From Cycloclasticus sp. (GTDB lineage Bacteria > Pseudomonadota > Gammaproteobacteria > Methylococcales > Cycloclasticaceae), in the NCBI GenBank assembly GCA_019090295.1, contig JAHRWG010000111.1, positions 1 through 6,002 of the forward strand: DNA of 6,002 bases, written 5' to 3'. Position 1 is the first letter of the stretch; every line of letters starts with the position of its first letter. The translations under genes and the position numbers were made by a program. Below the pieces are notes generated by a model. That model was not told where the DNA came from and searched no databases. It worked only from the letters and a program-made list of their open reading frames with translations. This document shows positions 5,775-6,002 of the stretch, piece by piece.

Positions 5775-5954
5775 ATGGGAACATGGGAGCAATTGGCGTT
5801 AGGTGCGGTCGCCTTACTGGTGATTTTTTGGTTTAGGCCTGGTATTAAGGCAGCGCTGAAACAAAGTGAGGAGGCGGATAAAGATTGGCCAGCAATACTT
5901 CTGCCTATCGCCGGGGTGGTTTTATTCGTTATATTTTTAGTGGCGACTATCTGA
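5775..5954 (+). CDS. Small two-helix membrane protein, function unknown
   Basis: A 59-aa protein from ATG 5775 to TGA 5952-5954. Residues about 7-20 (LALGAVALLVIFWF) form a first hydrophobic helix. A charged hinge RPGIKAALKQSEEADKDW (21-38) follows, then a second hydrophobic helix at about 39-58 (PAILLPIAGVVLFVIFLVAT). Predicted topology is a hairpin with both ends on the same side of the inner membrane; the basic start of the hinge suggests it may face the cytoplasm, though its acidic second half makes this uncertain. It has a strong Shine-Dalgarno and sits 13 bases after the DUF2007 gene, so the two are probably one operon. I do not recognise a named family. Its size means automatic gene calling can miss it; the ribosome-binding site, start, operon position and coherent two-helix pattern argue that it is genuine. 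Confidence 0.75.
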   Translation: MGTWEQLALGAVALLVIFWFRPGIKAALKQSEEADKDWPAILLPIAGVVLFVIFLVATI

Positions 5955-5988
5955 CGGTAACGTAGTAGTGTGTTGCAAGCACATCATT

Positions 5989-5997
5989 TGTTAGAAT
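5989..5997 (+). promoter_or_regulatory. Extended -10-like element at the window edge
   Basis: TG-T-TAGAAT (TG at 5989-5990, hexamer 5992-5997) matches an extended -10 element with five of six hexamer bases. No -35 is found at the usual distance; the nearest TTGCAA (5973-5978) is only 13 bases away. An ATG at 5996-5998 overlaps it, so this could instead be the start of a gene cut by the window end. It cannot be decided here. Confidence 0.2.
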
Positions 5998-6002
5998 GGT
6001 GA

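Noticed and set aside
5530..5784. Minus-strand 84-aa frame opposite the DUF2007 gene (and the smaller 5454-5648 frame)
   Set aside because: Covered by a plus-strand gene with a clear domain and zinc ribbon; the antisense product is low-complexity Ser/Phe-rich.
1..6002. Mobile element, CRISPR, toxin-antitoxin, phage or defence system
   Set aside because: No direct-repeat array, transposase, integrase, nuclease-defence domain or small paired toxin genes were found in any gene or gap.

Overview
The window looks like ordinary chromosomal DNA from a gammaproteobacterium. By eye the G+C content is in the low to mid 40s percent, coding is dense, and the recognisable products (RNase D with two C-terminal HRDC-type regions, an MltD-like transglycosylase with LysM repeats, a KefB/KefC-like antiporter, an SLT-type lipoprotein) are all proteobacterial envelope or housekeeping proteins. 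A marine or environmental lineage is my guess; nothing in the sequence fixes the genus. I found no mobile element, CRISPR array, rRNA, tRNA or phage gene.

Layout, left to right. (1) The 3' part of a KefB/KefC-like cation:proton antiporter runs in from before base 1 and ends at 1356. (2) A 277-base A+T-rich gap (1357-1633) holds small inverted repeats and one good promoter candidate: a perfect TATAAT at 1559-1564 lying inside a 7-bp inverted repeat. (3) A co-directional three-gene run (1634-4235) follows: an unrecognised methionine-rich soluble protein of 165 aa, then a predicted outer-membrane lipoprotein with an SLT-type lytic transglycosylase fold (overlapping the previous stop), then a secreted MltD-like lytic transglycosylase with two LysM repeats. 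(4) RNase D (rnd) lies on the minus strand (4268-5416), convergent with the MltD-like gene across 32 bases. (5) Divergent from rnd, with only 33 bases between start codons, is a two-gene unit: a DUF2007-type protein with a C-terminal four-cysteine zinc ribbon (5450-5761) and a 59-aa two-helix membrane protein (5775-5954). The last 48 bases hold no complete gene.

How they fit together. The central run pairs two peptidoglycan-cleaving enzymes of different families, one lipid-anchored and one exported with LysM glycan-binding repeats, behind a cytoplasmic protein of unknown role. This suggests a cell-wall remodelling operon, and the first gene is the real unknown. The flanking genes (K+ efflux, RNA processing, DUF2007 plus small membrane protein) have no evident link to it. 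No strong Rho-independent terminator was found anywhere. I see no clear sign of a new defence or mobile system; the most interesting items are the unknown first gene and its promoter, the same-frame arrangement of the two transglycosylases, and the small membrane protein next to DUF2007.
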